Source: Uloborus plumipes (lineage: Eukaryota > Arthropoda > Arachnida > Araneae > Uloboridae). Taken from it: DNA of 64,000 nucleotides. Below the pieces are notes generated by a model. That model saw nothing but the letters and a program-made list of their open reading frames with translations. It searched no databases and was not told the DNA's origin. The position numbers and the translations under genes were made by a program. The stretch lies in contig JAXGGA010001684.1 of assembly GCA_038373865.1 (NCBI GenBank), positions 1 to 64,000 on the forward strand. Direction: 5' to 3'. This document shows, in pieces, positions 53,971 through 64,000 of this stretch (the stretch's first letter is position 1; every line of letters begins with the position of its first letter).

Positions 53971-55395
53971 GGTGACAGTAATGCAGAGATTTCCATTTTC
54001 TCAATATAAAAAGGGCAATGGTTTGATGCTTCAACGAAGCTAACTTCTCCTTGATGCAAATAAACGACGCAAAATAAAAAAAATTTAAAAATCAATTTTT
54101 CTTAATTGCCTCTTGAGATAAAACGCAAATGTTCATCGAGTTTACTTGCTCATCATATAAACCGTTACGAAGTATTCATTTTCTTCTAAAATTCTTGATT
54201 GACTTGATCAAACTTATGGCAAGGGTGACAGCAAAGCAAAGATTTTCATTTTTTTCAAGGGCAATGGTTTGACGCTTCAACGGAACTAATTTGCTGTAAA
54301 CAAACGACATACAATTTTTAAAAAATAACGGATCTTTCTTAATTGTCGCTTGAGATAAAAAGCAAATGTTTATGGACTAATCGACTTCCTTATTAGATAA
54401 ATCGTTGAGAAGTATTCATTTTCGAATCGAGTTGTCGAAATTTGACAAACTTGATCAAGTTATGGTGACAGTATGGGTGACAGTAAAGCAAATATTTTCA
54501 ATTTCACAATTTAAAAAGAACGGATGATTTAACACTTCATTGGAGCTTTAAGTGAAAACGAACGACAAACAATACAAAAAAGGGATTTTTTTTTCTCTCT
54601 AATTGCCTCTTTGGATGAAAAGTAAGTGTTTAACGTATTATCCTGTTAATTTTCAAATACATAATTAAGAAGCATTCGTTTTCTTCCGAAATTCGTGTTG
54701 CACTTGATCAAGCTTATGTCGTGGGTGAGAGTAAAGGCAAAGCTTTTCGATTTCGCAATTTAAAAGGGGGCGAAGGTTTGACACTTCAACGGGGCTAATT
54801 TCCCATAAATGAAAACAAACCGCAAACAAATAAAGAATTTTAAGTATTAATCTTTCTAAATTGCTTCTTGAGATAAGAAGCTAATGTTTATCGTATTATC
54901 TACTTTGTCAGATACATCGTTAAGAAATATTTTCTTACGAAATTTGTGTTTGACTTGATCAAGCTTACACATGACACAGTAAGGCACGGAACTTCATAAT
55001 TTAAAAGAGGTGATGATGGGATATTTAACAGGGCTAATATTTCGCAGTAATTTCCCTTAAATAAAAATAAACGAAGAACAATAAAAAAGGTCAAAAATGA
55101 AATCTTTCTAAATTGCCTCTTGAGCTAGGGTGCAAATGTTCATCGAATAATATGCTTTTTTGTCAGATAATTGGTTAAGAAAACTGTTCACTTTCTTCCG
55201 AAATTTGTGATTGCCTTGATTAAACTTAGGGGTAACAGTAAAGCAAGGAATTTCATTTTCACAATCTAAAAGGCGAGGTGGTTTGGCGCTTCAAGGGAAC
55301 TAGTATTGCAATGCTAATCTCCCATAAGTGAATACAAACCACCAGGTGATAAACTTAAAAAAAAAAAAATCTAAATTGCCTGTTAAGAAAAAAAA
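53971..55395. repeat. Satellite, diverged right edge
   Basis: About five to six diverged units of roughly 240-255 bp (anchor words near 53990, 54240, 54490, 54740, 54990 and 55250). They continue the same family: GATGGTTTGACGCTTCAA, GAGCTAATTT, TTGCCTCTTGAGATAA and AAGTATTCATTTTCTTC. Confidence 0.88.
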
Positions 55396-55409
55396 AAAAG
55401 ATATATTAA

Positions 55410-55922
55410 TCCTTTAATGCCTGACATTTTTTTCCCAAAGATATTTTGTATACTGGTTACAAACAGTGTTTAATGGACACTAAAAAGAATAAAAAATTAT
55501 TATGTAAAAATATTTTTTTTATTAAGGAAAGAAAAATCGTCCCTTAAAAGTTACGATAGACTTCAGAGGGTACATACTTTTTTTACTAAAATTTTTCTGC
55601 CTACGATATAATATTTAAATAGACACTTTATAAGAAGAAATAAAATCAGCAATGAACATAAACTGGGAAGCTGGGAATAACTTTGAAAACTTAGCTTTTT
55701 TCCTTGAGATTGTGAACGATGTCGTTTTTGATAAAGATCATATTGAAACTGCTATAGAACACACTTTTCAATGGTTATGTGCTGCAATCTGTTAATAACG
55801 AATTGAAACAATACGAAGGTACTAATTGAACAGTATTATTTGGTTGATTGAAACGTTCATTTTGGGGAAATTCAGACCCTTTTTTGGACCGTCCCTAAAA
55901 AGGGACGCTAGGCATTAATGGG
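55410..55922. mobile_element. piggyBac-like MITE, copy 2
   Basis: 513 bp between TTAA sites (55406-55409, 55923-55926), ends TCCTTTAATGCCTGAC and (inverted) CCCATTAATGCCTAGC. Shares the terminal 70 bp and GGACCGTCCCTAA hairpin region with copy 1 at 17369, plus about 290 bp of extra interior. The hairpin here is CGTCCCT-AAAA-AGGGACG. Confidence 0.87.
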
Positions 55923-56099
55923 TTAAGATTATCACTCGAAAACGTTGCGAGCTCTTTAGACTATGAGGAAGTTCAGAGAAATTCATTGCAACGATTTCCA
56001 CACAGCACTTGCCTGTTTCCCTTCACACCGAATCCATACTGCCCTCCCCAATCACTTTCTCCTCACAAAAAAAATCCTCAAAAACAAAAATCCCCAAAC

Positions 56100-56400
56100 C
56101 CAGTGAAAAAGAAGGTCATTAATTCCCTTAATCCCTACATCTTAATCCTGCGATGAATGACGGCCTCGCACCGTGGGTGGCGTAATCCTCTAATTTACAA
56201 CTTTCTTCCCCAGTTGAAGCAAGAAGGTAAAGGCTCTAAAAATATTTATAATTCCCCGAAAGCAAAGAAAAAAGAGGCAATTTCTCCTGACAGCTGAATG
56301 CGCCATAGTAAGGTGTCATAACAAGGCACAAAGCCGTCGTTCCCGCAAATAAATTAGGATTAGATAACAAATGTTATCTGAATTAGTGATATTACGGATT
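56100..56400. promoter_or_regulatory. Candidate regulatory block with TAATCC sites
   Basis: Unique, non-repeat sequence with four TAATCC / GGATTA words (about 56128, 56148, 56190 and 56359), the preferred core of K50 (Otx/bicoid-class) homeodomains, plus CACCGTGGGTGGCG. The region lacks element ends and is less AT-rich than its neighbours. Regulatory function is inference. Confidence 0.3.
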
Positions 56401-58800
56401 GTATAAAGAGATGAAAGGATACAAGGTAATTATATGCCTTGCCATGTTACATTTTATTTGCTGAAGTTTTTTTGTTTTTCCTGTTTTTAACTTCTCTCTG
56501 TTTTTGAATTAGGGTTTTCAGGCTGTTTGAATGGTGAAGTATATAATTCCTCCTCCCCGGCTTGAAGATGTATTTTTCTTACTGTTAAGTTTAATTTCCA
56601 ATCGATACTTTTAATTTTCAACACCGCTTAAATGGATGCGGTAGTTCGATAAGATATTGATGCATTTTGTGTATCCATACATTTTATGTATTTCTTACTG
56701 CGTCTAGTTGAAAAATTTGATACAAGAGGGGGGCGTCACCCCTTTTTTTCCGGTTTTATGTCTTACATTGAAATGTACGAAGAAAATATTATATTTTATT
56801 GTGTTCAAGAAAGAGACATCTTCAATTAATATTGCCTTATTATATCAGCGTTTTTTAATTTTCTTGATTAGTGGAGTCCTTTTTAGTGTCCACTTTTTTG
56901 TGGAACCATTGGCTTCTCTTCAACTGTATAGTTTGAATGTGAAAGTTTGACAACTGTTTATTTTCAGTAAAAAAATTATAACTGAATTCAGAAAGTAACT
57001 AGAAACCTTAACCCTAAGTTTCTTGAAATACTTTCAAAAACATATTCAAACAAAATCATAAATTTTAGTGAGTATTTTAGTTAGCTATTGATGCGTTTTA
57101 TTTATATATACACTTTATGTTTCGTACCGAGTCTTATTAAAGACAGTGGACAGGGCCTTTTTTTTTTGTTTGTTTTTTCTGTCCGACATTGAAGTATAGG
57201 AAGAAACATATTATCTTATCATCGATTACCAATTTTCTATAAGATATTAAAAGAAAGGAGAAATAGGCTACATTTCTGAAGAAATTTACAAAAAACATTA
57301 TTTTTTCTTTTCTTTAATTTTGAAACAAAAGTATTTTTTACCATACAAGTCGCATTGTTTTTCTATTGTAACCAAACATTATTTAAACTGCTATTAAAAA
57401 TCCAATGTTTTTTATTATTGTTGTCTGTATTAGGAGCAAGAGCGTCATGATGATTATTTTTATTTTTGTTTCAGAAACATGAAGACAGCAACACTGCATA
57501 GAAAAACGATTATTACATATAATAATAAGAGACCACAATTACTTTTAGTAAAGAAAGTTACTATCAGTGCTTTCCTGCTATGTATGTAAATCATGTCAGT
57601 ACATCTTTAACATTTGTGTCTGCAACTTTATATTGCTAACATACTCATTTTACGTAAAACATCGTTGTATCCCTTCTTTCCATAATGTACATGAAATTTG
57701 AGAAGAGCGAGCATCAGAAGTATATGTTTGGAAACATAAATACTTAATGCAATAAAAGGGCTGATTCTGTTGGTTTAGCGTCATAGTTTGAGTTATCCTT
57801 CCTTCCTTAATAGCTACCAAACTGATTGTCAAGAACAGGTATTTAAAATATAGTAGCCGCTTTTGATAAACAGTTGGGTAAATTTTGAGTAATTTTAATT
57901 TATAAATAATTATTTTTTAAATTATATTTACACAGTTTAAGATGATTGCCGTAAGAGCTCAATCGAGGTTACAAGAGAAAGTGGTTGTTCAATCGAAAAA
58001 ACAAAGTATTAACCATGTTTTGTTTCTTCTTTTTTAATGCCATTTGACGGCATTGCCATTTAACGTTGTAGTAAATTCCTTTCACATTTACCATTTGTTT
58101 AACAATCAGTGATAAATTTGTTAGATAAATATCGACTTTTTTTAAAAAAATTGTAATCTTAATAAGTATTTCCCTAACACGAAAATATAACTTTAGAGTG
58201 CATAAAATTGCCCCTCTTTTAAACTATCAAGACTTGCCCTTTTATGAGAGTCTATTATGCAGGTACTAACTTCATTTCGTGTCTTTTGTACATGAAACAT
58301 AATTCACAATAACTTATACACGAAACAGAGAATTATATCGAGGAACGGTAAGTAAGAAATAGTAATTGAATTCAGTACAATACCAATCCATAGCAGCATT
58401 GTTGACTTATTGCCAAATACTTCTTGATATACGGCTCATTCTGGTGTCTTCAAATTAAGAGTTTTTATCTTCGACTCAACCGCCGTCATAAATCAGTTAG
58501 AGGAAAAAAGAGCAATCGGATTGAGGTAAAATACATGTCTTTTAAATTGCTACCAAAGAAAGACCAGTTGCAATAAGCAATCTCTAATTATTGGGCACTT
58601 AATATTCATACCATGCCCCAATCATCGATTGGAATTCTTGGGCAAAAACTTACCCAAAACCAGAAATATTGCTAAAGGAAAATAAATGTCTTTTAGAGTC
58701 TGGACCGAAAGTAGCAATTTATTTTCAATGCTCCCCTAATTTCAGGAGGCCCTTGTTAAGAATATGAGCTTAATGGAGCTAATACCCATCTTACGAGGCT
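56401..58800. other. No gene recognised
   Basis: AT-rich, largely free of recognisable repeats. Short frames (for example 80 codons at 56708) lack domains. This is the longest stretch in the window without an identified mobile element. Confidence 0.45.
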
Positions 58801-58809
58801 TATTACAAG

Positions 58810-59185
58810 AGTATTTATTCTATTACTGTAATTGCCAGGTCCGAGATAATATCTGCGTGTTAAGGAATGTGCGTGGAACCGATTTTTTCCACCAAGTGCC
58901 GGGTGGTCTGGCGTGAACCCCTCCCCCCGCGGTCGTTTTGTGATATACCATGGCGATTAATTTGCTCACTTCTATGGTCATTAAGACATCAAAATCGTCG
59001 CTTGCAGGCGCGTTGTGGGGACCCTGCCAGTGGCAGCTGTAATTTCTCATGGCTTCTTGTGAAATACCACCAGGTTGTAATTATTTGAAGAAAACATGGT
59101 AATGCGATGCAGAATAAAGATAATGATTGGGTGTTGTTCCCTGACATCTTAATCGCCCACAAACAGTAGCAATTAATCATTCCGA
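58810..59185. promoter_or_regulatory. Candidate conserved non-coding block
   Basis: Unique, balanced-composition sequence with GCCGGGTGGTCTGGCG (8 of 9 to the Ci/Gli core TGGGTGGTC), GGCGATTAATTTGCTCAC and TGGCAGCTGTAATT. Frames on both strands are short and contradictory, so coding is unlikely. Regulatory function is inferred only from motif content and contrast with surroundings. Confidence 0.3.
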
Positions 59186-59189
59186 GCTG

Positions 59190-60670
59190 TGGTGGCTTCT
59201 TCAATTTCTACACTGATTACCCTTCGAGGTTGGAAATTAGAATTTTACTTTCCTGGTTTTGAGTGACTGAATCAGCCATTAAGTGCCTTCCTTCTTTGAA
59301 CTTTCATTCGCCATTCAGTTTATGGACGGTAAAAAATTCTAGCCAGTTCATTAAAAAAGCCATTGCATTAATACATATTAATTTGAAGTTAAAATGTGTC
59401 TGTTTAATTTTTAATTAGTTTATGCCTAAGCTGTTGGATTCTTCGATTTCTGCACTGATTCCCCTTCGAGGTTGGAAATTAGAATTTTACTTTCCTGTTT
59501 TAGAGTGACTGAATCAGCCATCCAGTGACTTGACTCTTTGGACTTACATTCTCCATTTAGTTTATGAATTACAGAAAAGTTCAATCAGTTAACTGAAAGA
59601 TGGCATTGTATAGTTAAAATGTGTCCATTTAATTGTTATTTAGTTCATTTTCCGAGCTATAGTGAATTCTTCAATTTCTACCCTGATTGCCCTTCGATGT
59701 TGGAAATTAAAATTTTACTTTCCTGGTTTTGAAAGATTGAACCAGGCATCCAATGGCTTGACTTTTTGGACCTTGTTTCAACTCAGTTTATTAATTGCTG
59801 AAACGTTTATTCAGTTAATTGAACGAGTCATTGGCACCAGGAAAGTAACAGGACCAGGACCTTTCGAGGTCCGAAATTTGAATTTTACTTTCCTGGTTTT
59901 GAGTGACTGTAAAGGCCGTCCAGTGTCTTCATTCTTTGGACTTTCATTTGCCATTCAGTTTACGGATGGTAAAGAAGTCTATCCAGTTATTACAAAAGTC
60001 ATTGCATTAATACATTTATCATTGAAATACGTCCTTTTACTTTCCCTGTTTTGATCTCCACTGGCTTCACTCTTTGGACTTTTATTTCCATTCAGTTTAT
60101 GAATTGCAGAAACATTTAATTAGTTAGTGGAAAGAGTCTTTGCATATTAATACATATGCATTTATAGCTAAAATGTCCATTTAATTGTTATTTAGTTCAT
60201 TTTCAGAGCTGTAGTGAATTCTTCAATTTCTACACTGATTACCCTTCAAAGTTGGAAATTAATTTTACTTTCCTGGTTTTGAAAGATGGCACCAGGCATC
60301 CAATGGCTTGACTCTTTTGACCTTCTCTCCGTTCAGTTTATGAATTCCTCGTTTTGAATCACTGAATTGGCCATCCAATGACTTCACTCTTTATACTTTC
60401 ATTCGCCATTCAGTTTATGGATAGTAAAAAAGTCTAGCTAGTTTATTAAAAAAATCTTTGCATTAATACATACATTTATGGCTATAATATGTCCTGTTAC
60501 ATTCACGTTTCTATATCCAATGACTTGACTCTTAGAACATTCATTCTCCATTGAGTTTATGGATGGAAAAAAAAGATCAGCCAAATTATTATAAAAAATC
60601 ATTGCATTAATTCACATACATTTATAATCAAAGCATTTCGTTTAAACTGTTATTTCATTCATCTAAAATG
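59190..60670. repeat. Diverged tandem array, about 235-bp unit
   Basis: Words ATTACCCTTCGAGGTTGG, AAATTAGAATTTTACTTTCC, GAGTGACTGAATCAGCCATC, CATTCGCCATTCAGTTTATG and GCATTAATACAT recur in order, starting near 59199, 59440, 59668, 59850, 60220 and 60400. Units are truncated or fused in places (165-240 bp). A 130-codon frame at 59662-60054 is a chance product of the repeat. Confidence 0.85.
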
Positions 60671-63031
60671 TAAAACATTTTCTGCATCATCTTTTGCATT
60701 TTACACAGATACGGTTTTGTAACCTCATTTGTCCTGCTACACTAAGAGAGGATAATAAAAACAATGGTACACGTGTGTTTCCCCCTACATTTTGAAACTC
60801 GTAAATTAGTTTGAATCTTGAAATTTAATTTTGTAAACATACCTTTAGCTCAGTGAAATCAGATTTTTGTTTACTGCAAGAAATCAAACTTTAACGTATT
60901 TTTCTCATAGACTAAATTTAGAGTTGGTTTTCTTTACAAACGGCACTTTTTCATATAAAAAAAAAACAGGGAAAACATAGTATTTCTTCCCTGCTTCGGC
61001 TTTTTTGGAACTTCGTTTTCTAAAAAATCTCTTCTCAAGACAGGAATGCATGCTAAAATTTTAATAAAATACTAAGGCATCTATTTTCAAAGGAAGAATG
61101 TTCATGTCCTCTATCAGGGCTTAATTTGCATGGGAGCCCACGGAAGCTGTGCTCCGGTATTTCTTGTAGATGTGATGTGGAATTTAAACATATTGGACCT
61201 AATTCAGGTTTATTGATACATTAAAATGTTTTCTAAAGGCAGGAATGCAGCTTCTTTTGTTAGAATTGAAACTGTACTCCCTATACTAAAATGCAACATA
61301 AAAATTAAAGAACCGGTTTTGCCATAGCAGCAACCGTTTTCCGCATTGATGGAGTACATAATTTTGAAGCATTAATACATGCAGCTTCCATAACGAATTT
61401 TATCCAAGTTAATGTGGTTCATTCTCAACAAAAAAATCCATGCATAGGTGATAACCTAAATCTTAAAGGCAATACTTATGGAAAGATTAGTTGAGGATTA
61501 TCCCTTTCAAAACGTGAGAAAGTATTGTTTGTATTTTTCCTCTCATCAAATTATTTGGGCTGACTATGTAGAAATGCTAATGAAATTACCTAAGAGCTGA
61601 TTTGACTCAGATAGAATAGTTAATTACGCAGGTTTTTGCTTATGTGCTCACCCGACACCTGTTGAAAAATAGGTTGCGAAATTTTTTTTTTTCGTAGTTT
61701 GGTACTTATTATATTGAAAGTTTGATTTTGATTTTTTGCAACTATTTTTGTAGATAACCTGTATGTCTCAATTAAATAAAAAAGAAAATCTTTAAACATT
61801 TCCTGAAAAACATTGATTTCAACCAAGTTCTTTCCGACAATTCCAAGTTTCATCTAATACAAATTTCTCTTAGTAAACTATTGTGTGTCAGATCGAGCAG
61901 AAGTTATTCCACTGTCAATACACACTGTCTCGCTCTCTCACTGGTAGACGGGCTCATTTACTGCGTTAGTGTACGAAAACTCTTAGTTTCAACCAGGGTT
62001 CGAAAATATCATTACATTTTCGAAAACATCCGATATTTTTAATCAACACAAACTAAAATCTTTTTATAGTAAATGCGTCCTTAAATCACTCTTGTGTTTA
62101 TTTTCTTACATGATTATTATAATATATAGATCTCAAATTAATGTTTAATAGTTAAAGAGGCAGTTTTAATCTGTAGTAAAATTGCTAAATTGCTAATAAT
62201 TTCATGAGTATAAAATAAAAAAGGAATATTATACTACTATATTATGTTATTTGTCCATTAATAGATCATACAAATATTGTATCACTTTGTGGTTATTTCA
62301 ATTATAAATGAACACTATTAACATGATTAATATAATTTTTATGTTGAAAAAAAAATTCCCTTTATTTTAGGAAATCAGCTCGCAAAACTGTGCATAGCAA
62401 ATTGAAAAATACAATAAACCTCAAGCTAATCCGGATAAATTTATCTGTCTATTTATTTAATAATTTTAAGTTCACCCATTCAGCTTAAAGCAAAGTCCAA
62501 AATGCTGGCCATTAAGAACGCCATGCAAGACATCTTTAATACAGTAAAGCTTTTGAAATTTACGTCAAATCCATTAATTTCATTAACTTATGACCGATTG
62601 TCAATGCTTGACTTCAAATTCATTGTTAAAATTAATCAATTTTGACTCTGGATGAACAGATTTCGCTCTTCACGTTAAGAGTCTCTTTAAAGTCCAATAA
62701 TTATGATTTAGTGAAGTTTAATTTATCAAAGTTCTGAAACAATTCGAAATTAACTTTTAATAACCCAGAGGAATTCGCTAAAACGGAGATTTTTGTAAAT
62801 TTATTAGAAAATTGAAACTTTTTTATTAATTTTTTTCATAGGGGAAAAGTATTTTCATTATTTTTATGAATACTTTTCTAAAATATTATTAAAAATAAAA
62901 ATATTTGATCCTATTTTTAAATTTTTTAGAGTATTGGAGCAATGGTACTGTTCAACTCGTAAATTGAAGGCAAAACTTGGGTGTTTAGCAATTAGTTACC
63001 TGGCTGAGGAAGAATACATGTAATGCATTGC
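60671..63031. other. No gene recognised
   Basis: AT-rich. CCAGGGTTCGAAAATATCAT at 61994 may be a TIR-element end, matching a word at 39508. No coding frame or RNA gene seen. Confidence 0.45.
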
Positions 63032-63172
63032 CATCTCTGTTATACCATTCAGAGACTGCAGTTCGTTCCTATTAGGACGCATCAATCTGGAATAGGTAGC
63101 AACTGAGCTGGAGGCAGAAAACATTTTACAGTCGCTCAGAGTTCCAAACAAACTGGTAGCTAAAGTAAAATT
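63032..63172. repeat. Dispersed repeat, copy 2
   Basis: Partner of 3122-3253, same orientation, sharing GACTGCAGTT, GGAATAG, GAGCTGGAGGCA and AACTGGTAGCTAAAGTAAA words in order. Confidence 0.65.
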
Positions 63173-63374
63173 AGCACAGCAGACTAAAAACTGAGAGTGC
63201 GCTTTTTAGGCCTTCCTGAATGACCAAAGCAGTTCTCGGAGAATTTTAGAGTGAAGGCCAGTAGGCTTACTGCGGAAAAATGTAAGCAATTTGAAAGCCG
63301 ATACACTATATAAGAAATAAGTTTTGTCAGAACAGCGCATGAACCGCTCACTTTCCTGCTGCGGCGTACGTTAT

Positions 63375-63460
63375 GGACGGCGTGTCCTCCCCGAGAATAG
63401 AACCGGGGACCTCTGTGGTAGAAACCCAGTGCTTTGGCCGCTGGACTAAAAGGCCTCGTG
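63375..63460 (-). repeat. tRNA-like SINE head, degenerate
   Basis: On the minus strand TTTTAGTCCAGCGGCCAAAG resembles an A box (from about 63448 down to 63431) and GGTTCTATTCT a B box with one change from consensus (63394-63404). CCCCGG / TTCTCGGGG can form a T-stem-like hairpin. The acceptor stem does not close and the A-box region carries extra bases, so this is more likely a decayed tRNA-derived SINE than a working tRNA gene. Confidence 0.55.
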
Positions 63461-64000
63461 ACCCGGCGGGCAAAGTTGGGTTATATGCTCTCTAAGCGTA
63501 CGCCACACTTCCATACGACTAATTATTTGTTAACTTGACCCCCAGGAAAATTTGCAAACAATATACGATACAACAAACTTTTAACAAGAAATGGAATGCT
63601 CTGGGGTAAAACGGAAAAATTCCCAGTTATCCAAGGAAAATAGCAGTGGCTATCTTTAGAGGTCTCACTGGACATGACTGCTTGCGAGACTATCTCTATG
63701 GAATTGGAGTGGTAGAATCCTCAGAATATTCTTAATGTGACTCGAGTCTTCTAATGACATTTGATTTAAATAATTGTATTGCATTTCACCATTATGAGGA
63801 CATTGTTAAAAAGTGTTGGAGAGCTCGAGGACAAATGGCATAAGCGCTAATGTTCGGCATTTGCAATCATTATTTATTTAGAGCTGAAATAATGTAAAAG
63901 AGGATGCACGTTGAACGAAGAGGACCGATGCTTACGTCCTTACAAAACAGTTGCCTGTTACACAACATACACAGGCCCCGATTAAGATATTACGGGGTCC
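63461..64000. other. No gene recognised
   Basis: Mixed composition, no repeat match within the window and no convincing coding frame before the window ends. Confidence 0.4.

Noticed and set aside
59662..60054. 130-codon plus-strand protein
   Set aside because: Contains the same peptide text twice because it spans units of the ~235-bp tandem array.

Overview
This window is non-coding, AT-rich nuclear DNA from an animal, most likely an arthropod and perhaps a chelicerate such as a spider. That reading rests on long A/T runs, the lack of prokaryote-type gene packing, a Ty3/Gypsy retrotransposon of arthropod style, tRNA-derived SINEs, and dense layers of hAT, piggyBac-like, TA-target and Helitron-type elements. 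I recognise no complete host gene. The species call is inference; the repeat structure is read directly from the sequence.

Layout. 1-7.3 kb: a microsatellite, a Helitron-like 5' end, a small MITE, a solo LTR split by a 1.68-kb TA-target element, and two copies of one hAT family inserted one inside the other in opposite orientation. 8-13 kb: a ~43-bp minisatellite, a 573-bp fold-back palindrome and a TIR element with repeated internal motifs. 13-18.3 kb: a GC-rich non-repeat block and several MITEs. 18.3-24.75 kb: a near-intact Ty3/Gypsy element (minus strand, 1563-codon gag-pol, LTRs of 616 bp differing at 7 sites) inside a 178-bp hAT-type MITE. 25.3-29.4 kb: a Helentron-like element broken by a 2.67-kb hAT element that keeps a decayed transposase C-terminus. 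30.4-34 kb: a piggyBac-like element, a TA-target MITE, a SINE with 12-bp target duplications and a Helitron-like element. 34.8-35.1 kb: one open, GC-rich candidate exon. 36.3-41.9 kb: pogo-like and piggyBac-like MITEs, then a three-level nest holding a second Helentron-like copy. 43-49 kb: a tandem duplication, a nested MITE/hAT and a pogo-like element. 49.6-55.4 kb: a satellite with a homogenised 240-bp core and diverged edges, interrupted by a hAT MITE. 55.4-64 kb: a piggyBac-like MITE, candidate conserved regulatory blocks, a diverged ~235-bp tandem array and a tRNA-like SINE fragment.

The only protein system that looks functional is the Gypsy element: PBS matching tRNA-Lys, single gag-pol frame with all catalytic motifs visible, polypurine tract, TATA box, initiator and poly(A) signal. 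The other mobile elements look like passive or decayed copies. Their target duplications and empty-site comparisons allow the insertion order to be read. I found no convincing undescribed biochemical system. The most useful leads are the hAT self-insertion, the paralogous empty site that dates one hAT insertion, the Helentron-like family, the homogenised satellite core, and a few unique blocks that may be regulatory or exonic.
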